Source: Halothiobacillus sp.
Lineage (GTDB): Bacteria > Pseudomonadota > Gammaproteobacteria > JAAZVP01
Assembly: GCA_018623495.1 (NCBI GenBank)
Contig: JAAZVP010000008.1
Coordinates: forward strand, 1-60,051
Direction of reading: 5' to 3'
DNA: 60,051 bases
The notes under the pieces were generated by a model. The model saw only the letters and a program-made list of their open reading frames with translations. It was not told the origin of the DNA and made no database searches. A program made the translations under genes and the position numbers. Of the stretch, positions 28,348-36,720 are shown one piece after another. Numbering within the stretch: the stretch's first letter is position 1; every line of letters begins with the position of its first letter.

Positions 28348-29328
28348 ATGTCATCCCTGATCGATCCCTTCGGCCGGAAAATCGAGTACCTGCGTCTGTC
28401 GGTCACCGACCGCTGCGACCTGCGCTGCTTCTACTGCATGCCGCCCGGCTTCAAGGACTTCGAGGAACCCGAGCACTGGCTCACCTTCGACGAGGTGGAG
28501 CGCGTGCTGGGAGTGATGGGCGAGATGGGCCTGGAACGGCTGCGCATCACCGGGGGCGAACCCCTGGTGCGCAAGAACGTCACCGACCTCGTCGGCCGCG
28601 CCCGGGCCATCGACGGCATCCAGGACATCTCCCTGTCCACCAATGCCACGCGCATGGACAAGCATGCCGAGCCACTCAAGGCGGCCGGCCTCGACCGCAT
28701 CAACGTCAGCCTAGACACCCTCGACCCCGAAACCTTCAGGGAGATCACCAAGGGCAAGGTGGAGAAGGTGATCGACGGCCTGATGGCCGCCAAGGCCGCC
28801 GGTATCGGGCCGATCAAGATCAACATGGTGATGATGAAGGGCATCAACGACGACCACGTCGAGGACATGGTGCACTTCTGCATGGAGCACGGCTTCACCC
28901 TGCGCCTGATCGAGACCATGCCCATGGGCGACACCGGCCGCGACGCCACCGACCTCTACGTGGACCTGCAGACGGTGAAGAAGCGCCTCGCCGAGCGCTT
29001 CGACCTGGTGCCCAGCGTGATGCCCGGGGGCGGCCCGGCCCGCTACATGAAGGTGGCCGGATCCCGGACCCGCATCGGCTTCATCACCCCCATCTCCCAG
29101 CACTTCTGCGAGACCTGCAACCGCATCCGCATGAGCGTGGACGGCACCCTCTACATGTGCCTGGGCCAGGAGCACAACTACCCGCTCCGGCCCCTGCTGC
29201 GCCGCGGCATCCCCGACGACGAGCTCAAGGAGGCCCTGATCTCGGCCATCGCCCTCAAGCCCGAGCGCCACGAGTTCGTCGAGAAGCCCGAGCAGGTCAT
29301 CCGCTTCATGTCCATGACCGGCGGCTGA
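28348..29328 (+). CDS. moaA: GTP 3',8-cyclase (radical SAM)
   Basis: 326 residues from the ATG at 28348; a GTG three codons earlier is possible. DPFGRKIEYLRLSVTDRCDL leads into the CX3CX2C cluster motif RCDLRCFYC. RITGGEPLVRKNV and LSTNAT are radical SAM motifs. The second, C-terminal cluster has HFCETCNRIRMSVDGTLYMC (CX2CX13C). It rearranges GTP to 3',8-cyclo-7,8-dihydro-GTP, the first Moco step. The C-terminal GG of many MoaA proteins is present (MTGG). It is followed after 11 bases by a deacetylase gene. Confidence 0.97.
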   Translation: MSSLIDPFGRKIEYLRLSVTDRCDLRCFYCMPPGFKDFEEPEHWLTFDEVERVLGVMGEMGLERLRITGGEPLVRKNVTDLVGRARAIDGIQDISLSTNATRMDKHAEPLKAAGLDRINVSLDTLDPETFREITKGKVEKVIDGLMAAKAAGIGPIKINMVMMKGINDDHVEDMVHFCMEHGFTLRLIETMPMGDTGRDATDLYVDLQTVKKRLAERFDLVPSVMPGGGPARYMKVAGSRTRIGFITPISQHFCETCNRIRMSVDGTLYMCLGQEHNYPLRPLLRRGIPDDELKEALISAIALKPERHEFVEKPEQVIRFMSMTGG

Positions 29329-29339
29329 CCCACCGCCCC

Positions 29340-30200
29340 ATGCACGTCGCGGTCCTGACCTACCACGCCATGAACATCGATGGCGACGGCTACGACGACA
29401 ACGATCACGTGGCCCTGGCCAGCGACCTCGACTACCTGGTCGAGCGGGGCTTTCTGTTCCTGCCCGCGATTCGCCTGGTCGAGATCCTGAGAAGCGGCAA
29501 GGTTCCCCGCGCCCTGCGCGGCAAGGCCGCCGTCACGCTCACCTGCGACGATGGGTCCGACTACGATTTCCGCGACCTGGAGCACGAGCGCCAGGGCCGG
29601 CAGAAGGGCTTTCACACCCTCCTCGAGGAACGCGATCCCGGCTCGAACCGCTGGAACCCCTGGGCCTCGCCCCTGCGCCGACCGCAGATGACGAGCTTCG
29701 TGGTCGCCTCTCCGGAGGCCCGCTCGATCCTGGATCGCAAGTGCATGACGGGGCGCTCGCGCTGGCAGGACGACTGGTGGGGGGAGGCACTTGCCAGCGG
29801 CCTCATGCACCTCGGCAACCACAGCTGGGACCATCTCAACGAGGCCCTGCCCCGGGTCGCGCACAGCCGGCAGACCAAGGGGGACTTTTTCGCCGTGGAC
29901 AACCCCGAGGATGCCGACCGCCAGATACTGCGCGCACGGGAATACATCCGCGAGCGGGCGCCCAACCCCGCGGACCGGCTGTTCGCCTATCCCTATGGCC
30001 ACGTCAGTCCCTTCCTGGCCGACGAATACTTCCCCGCCGACGAGCAAGAGCACGGCATCCTCGGGGCCTTCTCCACCGAGCCGGCCTACGTCACGCCGGC
30101 CACCGACCCCTACCGCATCCCCCGCTTCGTCTGCGGCTGCCATTGGCACGATCCCGCCGGGTTCCGCGCCATCGTCGACCGCTCGCGCGTAGACGGCTAG
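29340..30200 (+). CDS. Polysaccharide deacetylase-family (NodB-like) protein
   Basis: 286 residues. HVAVLTYHAM is the usual N-terminal strand. VTLTCDDGSDYDF aligns with the TFDDG motif, keeping both Asp (base and metal ligand) but with Cys for Phe. LGNHSWDHL supplies the H(S/T)xxxH metal-ligand motif, and LFAYPYGHVS the RxPY/G-type segment. These are CE4 metal-dependent N- or O-deacetylases acting on glycans. No signal peptide is evident, so a cytoplasmic glycan-precursor role is possible. It follows moaA by 11 bases, probably by chance of operon assembly. The gene ends in TAG formed by a CTAG at 30197-30200. Confidence 0.8.
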   Translation: MHVAVLTYHAMNIDGDGYDDNDHVALASDLDYLVERGFLFLPAIRLVEILRSGKVPRALRGKAAVTLTCDDGSDYDFRDLEHERQGRQKGFHTLLEERDPGSNRWNPWASPLRRPQMTSFVVASPEARSILDRKCMTGRSRWQDDWWGEALASGLMHLGNHSWDHLNEALPRVAHSRQTKGDFFAVDNPEDADRQILRAREYIRERAPNPADRLFAYPYGHVSPFLADEYFPADEQEHGILGAFSTEPAYVTPATDPYRIPRFVCGCHWHDPAGFRAIVDRSRVDG

Positions 30201-30307
30201 AGGGCCGCCCTGGTGACGGGAACGACGGCCGCTCACCGCGAGCCGCGCGCCGCGGACAGGACCCTTGGCGGTCCGGCAGAGGCACGATCGATTCGCGCAG
30301 AGGGTCC
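30201..30307. repeat. 107-bp repeat bounded by CTAG, related to the end of the 620-bp element
   Basis: The interval between the two convergent genes is bounded exactly by CTAG (30197-30200 and 30308-30311). Read on the minus strand from 30307, about 95 bases match the left end of the element at 50100: GGACCCTCTGCGCGAATCGA, then GTGCCTCTG, then the hairpin GGACC-GCCAA-GGGTCC and a shared block ending GGCCGTCGTTCC. It looks like a short non-autonomous insertion with a 4-bp CTAG target duplication. The other end shows only weak inverted similarity. Confidence 0.7.
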
Positions 30308-30910
30308 CTAGAAGGGGCCGACCGCCTCCACCTCACGGATGCGACGGCGCTTTTCCCCTTCCGGCAGTGGCCTGTTCCAGATGACCACCAGGTGCGGGTG
30401 GTCCACCGGACGGTAGCCGACCCGCAGATCCACCTTGCGGGCCCGGGCATCGCCGACGTAACCCCACAACGCCGTGGCATCGGAAAGCGCGTCCACGCTG
30501 TAGCGCAGGAGGCATTCGGAGATGCCGCCCAGCCGCCGAAGCCGCTCACGATGTTCCCGGGACATGCGGCGATAGGCGCGCTCGTCGATCACGAAGCCGC
30601 CGCCGAGATAGCTGTCGCCGAAGGGGGCGTGATGGACGTATCCCACGGCCCGCAGCGTTTCCGGCGCCTCGTCCGGCCGGTGGAAGGCAACGAAATGACG
30701 ACCCTGTTCCGGGGGCGGCCCCCCGAACTTCCGCCGGAACAACGCACCGATGAAGAAATCGGCGCAATCGACCTCGCTACAGGCGAGGACCCCCTCGACC
30801 ACCTCGCCGCCGGCCCGCGCCGCTACCGCGGCGGGTCCGGCTCGGTGGAGACCTTCCGCCTCGCGCGCATCCTGCCCGCCGAAGAGCCACCGCCGAAGCC
30901 TGTCCAGCAT
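30308..30910 (-). CDS. Hypothetical protein, possible GNAT-like fold
   Basis: 200 residues from an ATG at 30910 that overlaps the hemY stop (TGATG); a GTG one codon upstream is also possible. I recognise no family with certainty. HFVAFHRPDEAPETLRAVGY and GDSYLGGGFVIDERAYRRMS resemble the strand-turn pattern of some acyltransferase-like folds, and ALWGYVGDARARKVDLRVGY follows. No signal peptide or membrane segment. It is last of a leftward run after hemY. Its TAG stop lies in the CTAG bordering the 107-bp repeat, so the native C-terminus may have been altered by that insertion. Confidence 0.65.
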   Translation of the reverse strand: MLDRLRRWLFGGQDAREAEGLHRAGPAAVAARAGGEVVEGVLACSEVDCADFFIGALFRRKFGGPPPEQGRHFVAFHRPDEAPETLRAVGYVHHAPFGDSYLGGGFVIDERAYRRMSREHRERLRRLGGISECLLRYSVDALSDATALWGYVGDARARKVDLRVGYRPVDHPHLVVIWNRPLPEGEKRRRIREVEAVGPF

Positions 30911-32265
30911 CACGTGCCCCCCAAGGCCCGTGCCGCGGCCCGGGCGTTCTTGATGCAGTCGGAGACCGAGATCCCGCCCAGGTAGGAGGCGCGCAGCTCC
31001 AGGCCCGGCAGGCCCTCGAGGCGATCCTCGATGCGCCGCTCGCGGTCGAGGTGGCCCAGCTCGTATTGCGGGATGGCCCGCGGCCAGTAGTTGACCTGCC
31101 GCATCACCGGCTCGCCGTCGATACCCAGCAGCCCGGCGAGGTCGGCATGTACCTGGGCGGCCATGCCCGCCGTGTCCATCTCCGCCACCTGCGGATGCTG
31201 TCGCCCGCCGAGAAAGGCGGTGAGCAGCACGTGGTCGTCCGGGGCCCGACCCGGGAAGAGCGTGCTGGAGAACAGGGCCCCCAGCGTCTCCACCCCTTCC
31301 CGCCGAGGGATCAGGAAGCCGAAACCGTCCAGGGCATGCTCCACCTGGTCGCGGCGATACCCCAGCGCCACCGAGGCCACCGCCGGGTAGACGATGGCCT
31401 CCAGCTCCGCGGCCAGCTCGGCGTCGTGCTCGCCCAGCAGGCGGGCGGCCCCGGCCGCCGGCAGGGCCAGCACCACGCGCCGGGCGGCGAAGGTCCGGCC
31501 ATCGGCGACCACCCGCCAGCCCTCGTCCTCGCGCTCCAGGCGCTCCACCGCGGCCTGCAGGTGCAGGCGCTCGCCCAGGGAGTCGGCGATCGCCCTCGGC
31601 AGGGCCTGCAGCCCCTCGGTGAACGAGATCATCCGGCCACCCGGGCCGGCACCGCCCCGGTGCTTTTCGAACAGCATCTTCTTGAGCGCCCCCAGCAACA
31701 GCGAGCCATGCTCGCGCTCGAGCGCATGGACCCTGGCCGTGGCCGCGCGCACCGACAGGCGCCGCGGATCACCGGCATAGACGCCGGAAACGAAGGGGTC
31801 GATGGCCCAGTCGAGGAACTCGCGGCCCAGGCGCCGGGTGACGAAATCCGCCACGCTCTCCTCCACCTCCGCCCGGCCGAAGAAGGGTTCGGCCAGCAGG
31901 CGCAGCTTGCCGCGGGCGGAGAACAGCGGCGTGCGGATGAACTGGCCCGGGCTCGCCGGCAGCGGGATCAGCGCGCCATGCTTGCAGACGTAGCGTCGGC
32001 GCGCCAGGCGGTTGGCCTCCACCCGCGCATCGACCAGCCCCACGCCCTCGATCAGCTCGTCGATGGTCGGATCGTTGACCAGCAACGAGTTGGGACCGGA
32101 CTCCACCAGAAAGCCCTCGTGTTCGGCCGTGCCCATCGCCCCGCCGGGCTGGTTCCCGGCCTCCAGTACGGCCACGTCCACGCCGCCGCGCTGCAGCCAC
32201 CAGGCCGTGGCCAGGCCGGAAATGCCCCCGCCCACGATCAGCACGTCATGCCTTGTCTCGACCAT
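30910..32265 (-). CDS. hemY: Oxygen-dependent protoporphyrinogen oxidase (HemY/PPOX type)
   Basis: 451 residues from an ATG at 32265 (AGGCGG upstream). DVLIVGGGISGLATAWWLQR is the FAD-binding N-terminus. VESGPNSLLVNDPTI, FVSGVYAGDPRRLSVRAA and the C-terminal YLGGISVSDCIKNARAAA fit PPOX, with the last being the second FAD-contact region. It oxidises protoporphyrinogen IX to protoporphyrin IX. Many gammaproteobacteria use HemG or HemJ instead, so the HemY type is worth noting. It follows the EamA transporter gene by 22 bases. Confidence 0.93.
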   Translation of the reverse strand: MVETRHDVLIVGGGISGLATAWWLQRGGVDVAVLEAGNQPGGAMGTAEHEGFLVESGPNSLLVNDPTIDELIEGVGLVDARVEANRLARRRYVCKHGALIPLPASPGQFIRTPLFSARGKLRLLAEPFFGRAEVEESVADFVTRRLGREFLDWAIDPFVSGVYAGDPRRLSVRAATARVHALEREHGSLLLGALKKMLFEKHRGGAGPGGRMISFTEGLQALPRAIADSLGERLHLQAAVERLEREDEGWRVVADGRTFAARRVVLALPAAGAARLLGEHDAELAAELEAIVYPAVASVALGYRRDQVEHALDGFGFLIPRREGVETLGALFSSTLFPGRAPDDHVLLTAFLGGRQHPQVAEMDTAGMAAQVHADLAGLLGIDGEPVMRQVNYWPRAIPQYELGHLDRERRIEDRLEGLPGLELRASYLGGISVSDCIKNARAAARALGGT

Positions 32266-32287
32266 CGTCTTCACCCGCCTGCAGGAT

Positions 32288-33190
32288 TCATGGGTTGGCC
32301 CGCCGTCCCCGGTGCCAGCGGTGCAGGGCCGGCCACTGGTAGACCAGCAGGGCCAGCAGGATCAGCACCGAGCCGGCGAGGGTGCGCCCGGAGAAGGCCT
32401 CGTCGTTGAAGAGTATTCCCAGCAACATGGCGGCCACCGGCGTGACCAGGGGAATCAACGCCATGCGCGAGGCCTCCACGTGGCGCAGGGCATGAAAGTA
32501 CCACATGAAGGCCAGCACCGAGCCGAACAGCGCCAGGTAGACGATCGAGGCCAGCGCCTGGCCGGTGAGCGGCCCGGGGGCCGGCATGCCGATGGCCAGC
32601 CAGGTGAGGCCGTAGAACGGCAGCGACATCAGCAACCCCCCGGTGGCCACGCTGCTCCCGTCCAGCCCGCGCCCGACGCGCTTGACCCAGACGGTGCTGC
32701 CCGAGTGAAACAGCATCCCCGCGAACACCGCCGCCACGCCCAGCCAGCCGCGACCGCCGACGGCCAGCTGGTGGGCGAAGATCAGCACCAGCCCGCTCAC
32801 CCCCAGGATCATGCCGACGATGCGCAGGGGCGTGAGGCTGCGCTCGTCGAGCACCACCGCCGCGATCAGGGCGGTGGCCACGGGCATCAGGCCGAAGACC
32901 ACGGCCAGCACCCCCGAGGGGATGTACTGTGCGCCCCAGTAGACGCAGACCATGTTGCCGAACAGCGACAGGGCGGCGGCCAGGTAGGTGTGCAGCGCCC
33001 GGCGGTGCCAGGGGAGCGACCGCCCCAGCAGCCGCAGCAGCAACAACGCGCCGAGGGCACCGATGGCCATGCGGATGGCGGCACCGAAGAACGGACCGGG
33101 CCCCTCGCCACTCCACTTGATCGCCAGCGGCGTGGTGGACCAGACCAGGATCACGCCCAGAAAGGGCAGCAGCACGGAAGCGGGCCGCAT
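32288..33190 (-). CDS. EamA/DMT-superfamily transporter
   Basis: 300 residues with about ten hydrophobic segments in two repeats, the 10-TM EamA architecture. LPFLGVILVWSTTPLAIKWS opens the first repeat and GVAAVFAGMLFHSGSTVWVK the second. LVTPVAAMLLGILFNDEAFS is the typical end of the second EamA unit. Substrates of such proteins are varied amino acids, metabolites or drugs and cannot be read from sequence. ATG at 33190 is chosen because the upstream frame codes a non-homologous Arg- and Cys-rich stretch. It lies 61 bases downstream of an amino acid permease gene. Confidence 0.88.
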   Translation of the reverse strand: MRPASVLLPFLGVILVWSTTPLAIKWSGEGPGPFFGAAIRMAIGALGALLLLRLLGRSLPWHRRALHTYLAAALSLFGNMVCVYWGAQYIPSGVLAVVFGLMPVATALIAAVVLDERSLTPLRIVGMILGVSGLVLIFAHQLAVGGRGWLGVAAVFAGMLFHSGSTVWVKRVGRGLDGSSVATGGLLMSLPFYGLTWLAIGMPAPGPLTGQALASIVYLALFGSVLAFMWYFHALRHVEASRMALIPLVTPVAAMLLGILFNDEAFSGRTLAGSVLILLALLVYQWPALHRWHRGRRANP

Positions 33191-33251
33191 CGCGGGTCTC
33201 CAGGCCGGGAAAACGCCCATTCTAACGCCCGCGGCCGTCTCGCGGAAAAGC

Positions 33252-34457
33252 TCAGACCAGCCGCGAGAGCAGCAGCCCGGCACTCGAGGCGAGACCGATC
33301 CAGGGCACCCAGAGCGGCACCGCGCGCACCCCCGGCGCCCGGCCCTGCACGTGGCGGATGCGGATCAGCGCGGCATTGACCAGGATGAAGAGCGTCAGGA
33401 TCAGGTAGCTCGTCCCCTCGGCCAGGCGGACCAGCGGCATCCACAGGGCCAGCCCCAGCACCACCGCGCTCACCAGACCGGTGGCCAGCACGGGCGTGCG
33501 GGTGCGGGGGTGGACCCGGGCCAGGCCGCCGGGCAGCCAGCCCGAGCGGGCCATGCCGTAGAGCACCCGCGAGGCCATGATCATCTGGATCAGCGCGCCG
33601 TTGACCACGGCAAACAGGCTGATCACCGTGATCGCCACCGGCTCGCGGTCCGTGGCCTCGGCATAGATCAGCGCCAGCGGTGCATCGCTGGCGCCCAGCC
33701 GGTCCACCGACAGCGACAGCACGGCCACCGCGGTGACCAGGGCGTAGAGGACGGCGGCGACCAGCAGCGCGCCGATCATCGCCGGCGGGAAGGCCCGTTC
33801 CGGCGCACGCACCTCCTCGGCGATGTTGACCATGTCCTCGAAGCCGATGAAGGCATAGAAGGCCAGGAAGGCACCCAGCAGGATCCCCTCGCCGACGCCG
33901 GGCTCGAGCAGGACGGGTGCCGCGTGGACGAATTCGGCCAGGTCGGCGAACCCGTCCCGGGCCACCCAGACCACCAGCAGCAGCCCGCCCACCTCCACCA
34001 GCGTGAACAGCGCCGCCAGCCAGAGCGACTGGCGGATGCCCCAGGCCGCCACCCCGCCCAGGGCCAGCACCAGCAGGACCAGCACGACGGCCTCCGGCCA
34101 CGGGAAGAACACCTGGAAGTAGCCCACGAACCCCCGGGCGATGGTGGCCGCCGAGATCACCCCAGCCCCGGCGAGCAGCAGCCCCACCACCCGCGAGAGG
34201 GCATCGCGACCGAAGGCCTCGCGGACGTAGACCGCCTCGCCCGCGCTCACCGGGAACCGGGCCGCCAGCTCCGCGTAGGCGAAGGCCGTGAACCCGGCGA
34301 CCACCGCGGCGAGAAAGAAGGCCAGCGGGGCGAACAGGCCGGCCTCGCCCACCACCTTGCCGATGAGCACGTAGATGCCTGCCCCCAGGATGTTGCCCAG
34401 GCCATAGAGCAGCAGGAAAGGCAGCGAGACGGCCCGGCGCAGTCCGGAATCAACCAT
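33252..34457 (-). CDS. APC-superfamily amino acid permease
   Basis: 401 residues and about twelve hydrophobic segments. LLLYGLGNILGAGIYVLIGK is the APC helix-1 motif (G..IGAGI), and FLAFYAFIGFEDMVNIAEEV is the helix-6 region (AF.GFE....AEE), both conserved in the family. GMARSGWLPGGLARVHPRTR precedes the later helices. The substrate is unknown; cationic or neutral amino acids are usual. ATG at 34457 is chosen since the helix-1 region starts soon after. It is divergent from the NDUFA9-like gene. Confidence 0.9.
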   Translation of the reverse strand: MVDSGLRRAVSLPFLLLYGLGNILGAGIYVLIGKVVGEAGLFAPLAFFLAAVVAGFTAFAYAELAARFPVSAGEAVYVREAFGRDALSRVVGLLLAGAGVISAATIARGFVGYFQVFFPWPEAVVLVLLVLALGGVAAWGIRQSLWLAALFTLVEVGGLLLVVWVARDGFADLAEFVHAAPVLLEPGVGEGILLGAFLAFYAFIGFEDMVNIAEEVRAPERAFPPAMIGALLVAAVLYALVTAVAVLSLSVDRLGASDAPLALIYAEATDREPVAITVISLFAVVNGALIQMIMASRVLYGMARSGWLPGGLARVHPRTRTPVLATGLVSAVVLGLALWMPLVRLAEGTSYLILTLFILVNAALIRIRHVQGRAPGVRAVPLWVPWIGLASSAGLLLSRLV

Positions 34458-34624
34458 GGCGGGGACCGCGCGGGCGGACGGGCAAGCGGCGCAGGGGCAT
34501 CGCGGAACCTTCTTGGCCGGATGAAGTTTTCGCCGAATTAGTATAGATTTGCCCGCCGGGTCATGCATTTGGCCGCCATCGATCACCCCGGGGCGGCAGC
34601 GGCAAAGCGGAGGACGATCACGTC

Positions 34625-35584
34625 ATGAGGATCGAGAACGTCTGCATCCTGGGCGGCACGGGATTCGTGGGCCGGCAGCTGGTCAACCGACTCCACGAGG
34701 CCGGCAAGCGCGTGCGCGTGCTCACCCGTCATCCCGCGCGTCACCGCGAGCTGCTCGTCCTGCCCCGGGTGGAACTGCGCGAGGCCAACGTCCACGACCC
34801 CGAGACCCTCGAGCGGGAGTTCCAGGGCCAGGATGCGGTGATCAACCTCGTGGGCATCCTCAACCCCGCGGGCCGCAAGAGCGGCGGCTTCCAGCGGGCC
34901 CACGTGGAGCTCGCCGAGAAGGTGATCGGCGCCTGCAACGCCGCCGGCGTCTCCCGGCTGCTGTACATGAGCGCCCTGCATGCCGACCCGGACGGCCCCA
35001 GCCAGTACCTGCAGAGCAAGGGCCGGGCCGAGGCCATCGTCTTCGAGCAGGCGGGCGAGGTGGCGGTGACCGTCTTCCGCCCGTCGGTGATCTTCGGTCC
35101 CGGCGACGGCTTCCTCAACCGTTTCGCCGGCCTGCTGCGCACCCTGCCCTGCAGTTTCCCGCTGGTGCGCGCCGATGCCCGCTTCGCCCCGGTCTTCGTC
35201 GGCGACGTGGCCAACGCCTTCCACGACGCGCTGGAGGACGAGGCCACCTTCGGTCAGCCGATCCACCTCTGCGGACCCAAGACCTACACCCTGCGCGAGC
35301 TGGTGGAATACACCCGCGAGCTCACCGGCCAGCGCAACGTGATCATCGGCATCCCCGGCGGACTGGCGAAGATCCAGGCCTGGTTCCTGGAGAAGGTCCC
35401 CGGCAAGCCGCTCACCCGCGACAACCTGCGCTCCATGGACGTCGACAGCGTCTGCCCGGAGGGCACCCGTGCCCAGCCCACCGCCCTGGAAGCGGTGGCA
35501 CCGCTCTACATCGGCCGGCGCAACCTCCGCTCGCGCTACTACGCCTTCCGCGAACGCGCCGGCCGCAACGGCGAGCTGGACTAG
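34625..35584 (+). CDS. NDUFA9-like atypical SDR / NAD-dependent epimerase-type protein
   Basis: 319 residues. NVCILGGTGFVGRQLVNRLH is the N-terminal NAD(P)-binding loop of atypical short-chain dehydrogenases. VINLVGILN and VSRLLYMSALHADPDGPSQY fit the complex I NDUFA9-like group, where the YxxxK catalytic pair is often modified (here YLQSK). Bacterial members are linked to quinone or respiratory metabolism, but their reaction is not established. It stands between divergent and convergent transporter genes and appears monocistronic. Confidence 0.85.
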   Translation: MRIENVCILGGTGFVGRQLVNRLHEAGKRVRVLTRHPARHRELLVLPRVELREANVHDPETLEREFQGQDAVINLVGILNPAGRKSGGFQRAHVELAEKVIGACNAAGVSRLLYMSALHADPDGPSQYLQSKGRAEAIVFEQAGEVAVTVFRPSVIFGPGDGFLNRFAGLLRTLPCSFPLVRADARFAPVFVGDVANAFHDALEDEATFGQPIHLCGPKTYTLRELVEYTRELTGQRNVIIGIPGGLAKIQAWFLEKVPGKPLTRDNLRSMDVDSVCPEGTRAQPTALEAVAPLYIGRRNLRSRYYAFRERAGRNGELD

Positions 35585-35598
35585 GCCACCGGCCGGTC

Positions 35599-36720
35599 TC
35601 AGCGGCTGCCGGCCAGCCGCCGGCGCACCGGCCGGATCGCCAGCACGAGCAACACGAGTGCTGCCGGCCAGCTGATCCAGGCCGGCAGCATGGCGTGTTC
35701 GCGGGCCTCGGCCACGGAGATGCCCAGGCCGGTCGCGGCAAGCACGGCATCCAGGGCCAGGCCCAGCACCACGCTGGTCACCGCCAGTCCCGCCAGGTAG
35801 ACGGCCAGCGTGCGCCGCCCCAGCTCCCGGCCGATGATCGCCAGGCCGGCGAAATTCGTCGCCGGCCCCACCAGCAGGAAGACCAGCGCCGCGCCCGGCG
35901 AGACCCCGGCGAGCATCATCGCCGCGGCCAACGGCGTGGAGGCCGTGGCACAGACGTACATGGGGATGCCCACCACCAGCATGGCCAGCATCGCCCACGG
36001 ACCGCCACCCCACTCCGCCAGCGCCCCCGGCGGCACCAGGTAGGCCACCAGGCCCGCCACCACGATGCCCAGTGCCAGCCAGCCGGCGATGTCGTCGAGC
36101 ATGGTGCTCAGGGTATAGCCGATGCCCCGCTTCCAGCCCGGCTCCCGCGTCTCGGCGGTTTTCTCTTCCGAGCTGCCGGAACCGCAGGCCTCGGGCCCGG
36201 GAGCGGCACCGCAGCACCCGGCCGTGTCGCCGGTCGCCTCCGCCGCGCCAGCGCCGCAGCAGCCGGCGCCCTCCGGCTCCGGGCCGGGCCGCGCCGCGGC
36301 ACGCTCGGGCACCAGTGCCGCCGCCAGGCCGGTGAGCAGCGCCGTTGCCAGCGCGGCCACCGGCCGCACCACCGCCATCAGGGGCCCCATCAGGGCATAG
36401 GTCACGGTAATCGAGTCCACGCTGGTCTCGGGCGTGGAGATGAGAAAGGAGACCGTGGCCCCGCGCGAAGCGCCGTTGCGCCGCAGGCCCAGCGCCACCG
36501 GCAGGACGCCGCAGGAGCACAGCGGCAGGGGCGCCCCCACCAGCGCCGCGCGCAGGGGTGCACCCGCGCCGCCATCCCCCAGCCAGGCGGACATGCGGGC
36601 CTCGGGGATATAGCCCTTGATCAGCCCGGCCACCACCAGCCCGAGCAGCAGCCACACCGCGGTATCCAGGTAGACCGACCAGATGCTGGCCAGCAGTTCG
36701 CTCACTGCCTGCATGTGCAC
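35599..36720 (-). CDS. SO_0444-like Cu/Zn efflux permease (DUF318 family)
   Basis: 373 residues with about eight to ten hydrophobic segments. LLGLVVAGLIKGYIPEARMS and ALVGAPLPLCSCGVLPVALG are the permease motifs, the second with the conserved PLCSCG. A central soluble loop (about 150-200) is rich in Cys and Gly, with two CCG motifs and a third Cys region (EACGSGSSEEK), a likely metal-binding segment. The second half repeats the pattern (VGIPMYVCATASTPLAAAMM). Members of this group have been linked to copper or zinc export. It is convergent with the NDUFA9-like gene 14 bases away. Confidence 0.8.
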   Translation of the reverse strand: MHMQAVSELLASIWSVYLDTAVWLLLGLVVAGLIKGYIPEARMSAWLGDGGAGAPLRAALVGAPLPLCSCGVLPVALGLRRNGASRGATVSFLISTPETSVDSITVTYALMGPLMAVVRPVAALATALLTGLAAALVPERAAARPGPEPEGAGCCGAGAAEATGDTAGCCGAAPGPEACGSGSSEEKTAETREPGWKRGIGYTLSTMLDDIAGWLALGIVVAGLVAYLVPPGALAEWGGGPWAMLAMLVVGIPMYVCATASTPLAAAMMLAGVSPGAALVFLLVGPATNFAGLAIIGRELGRRTLAVYLAGLAVTSVVLGLALDAVLAATGLGISVAEAREHAMLPAWISWPAALVLLVLAIRPVRRRLAGSR

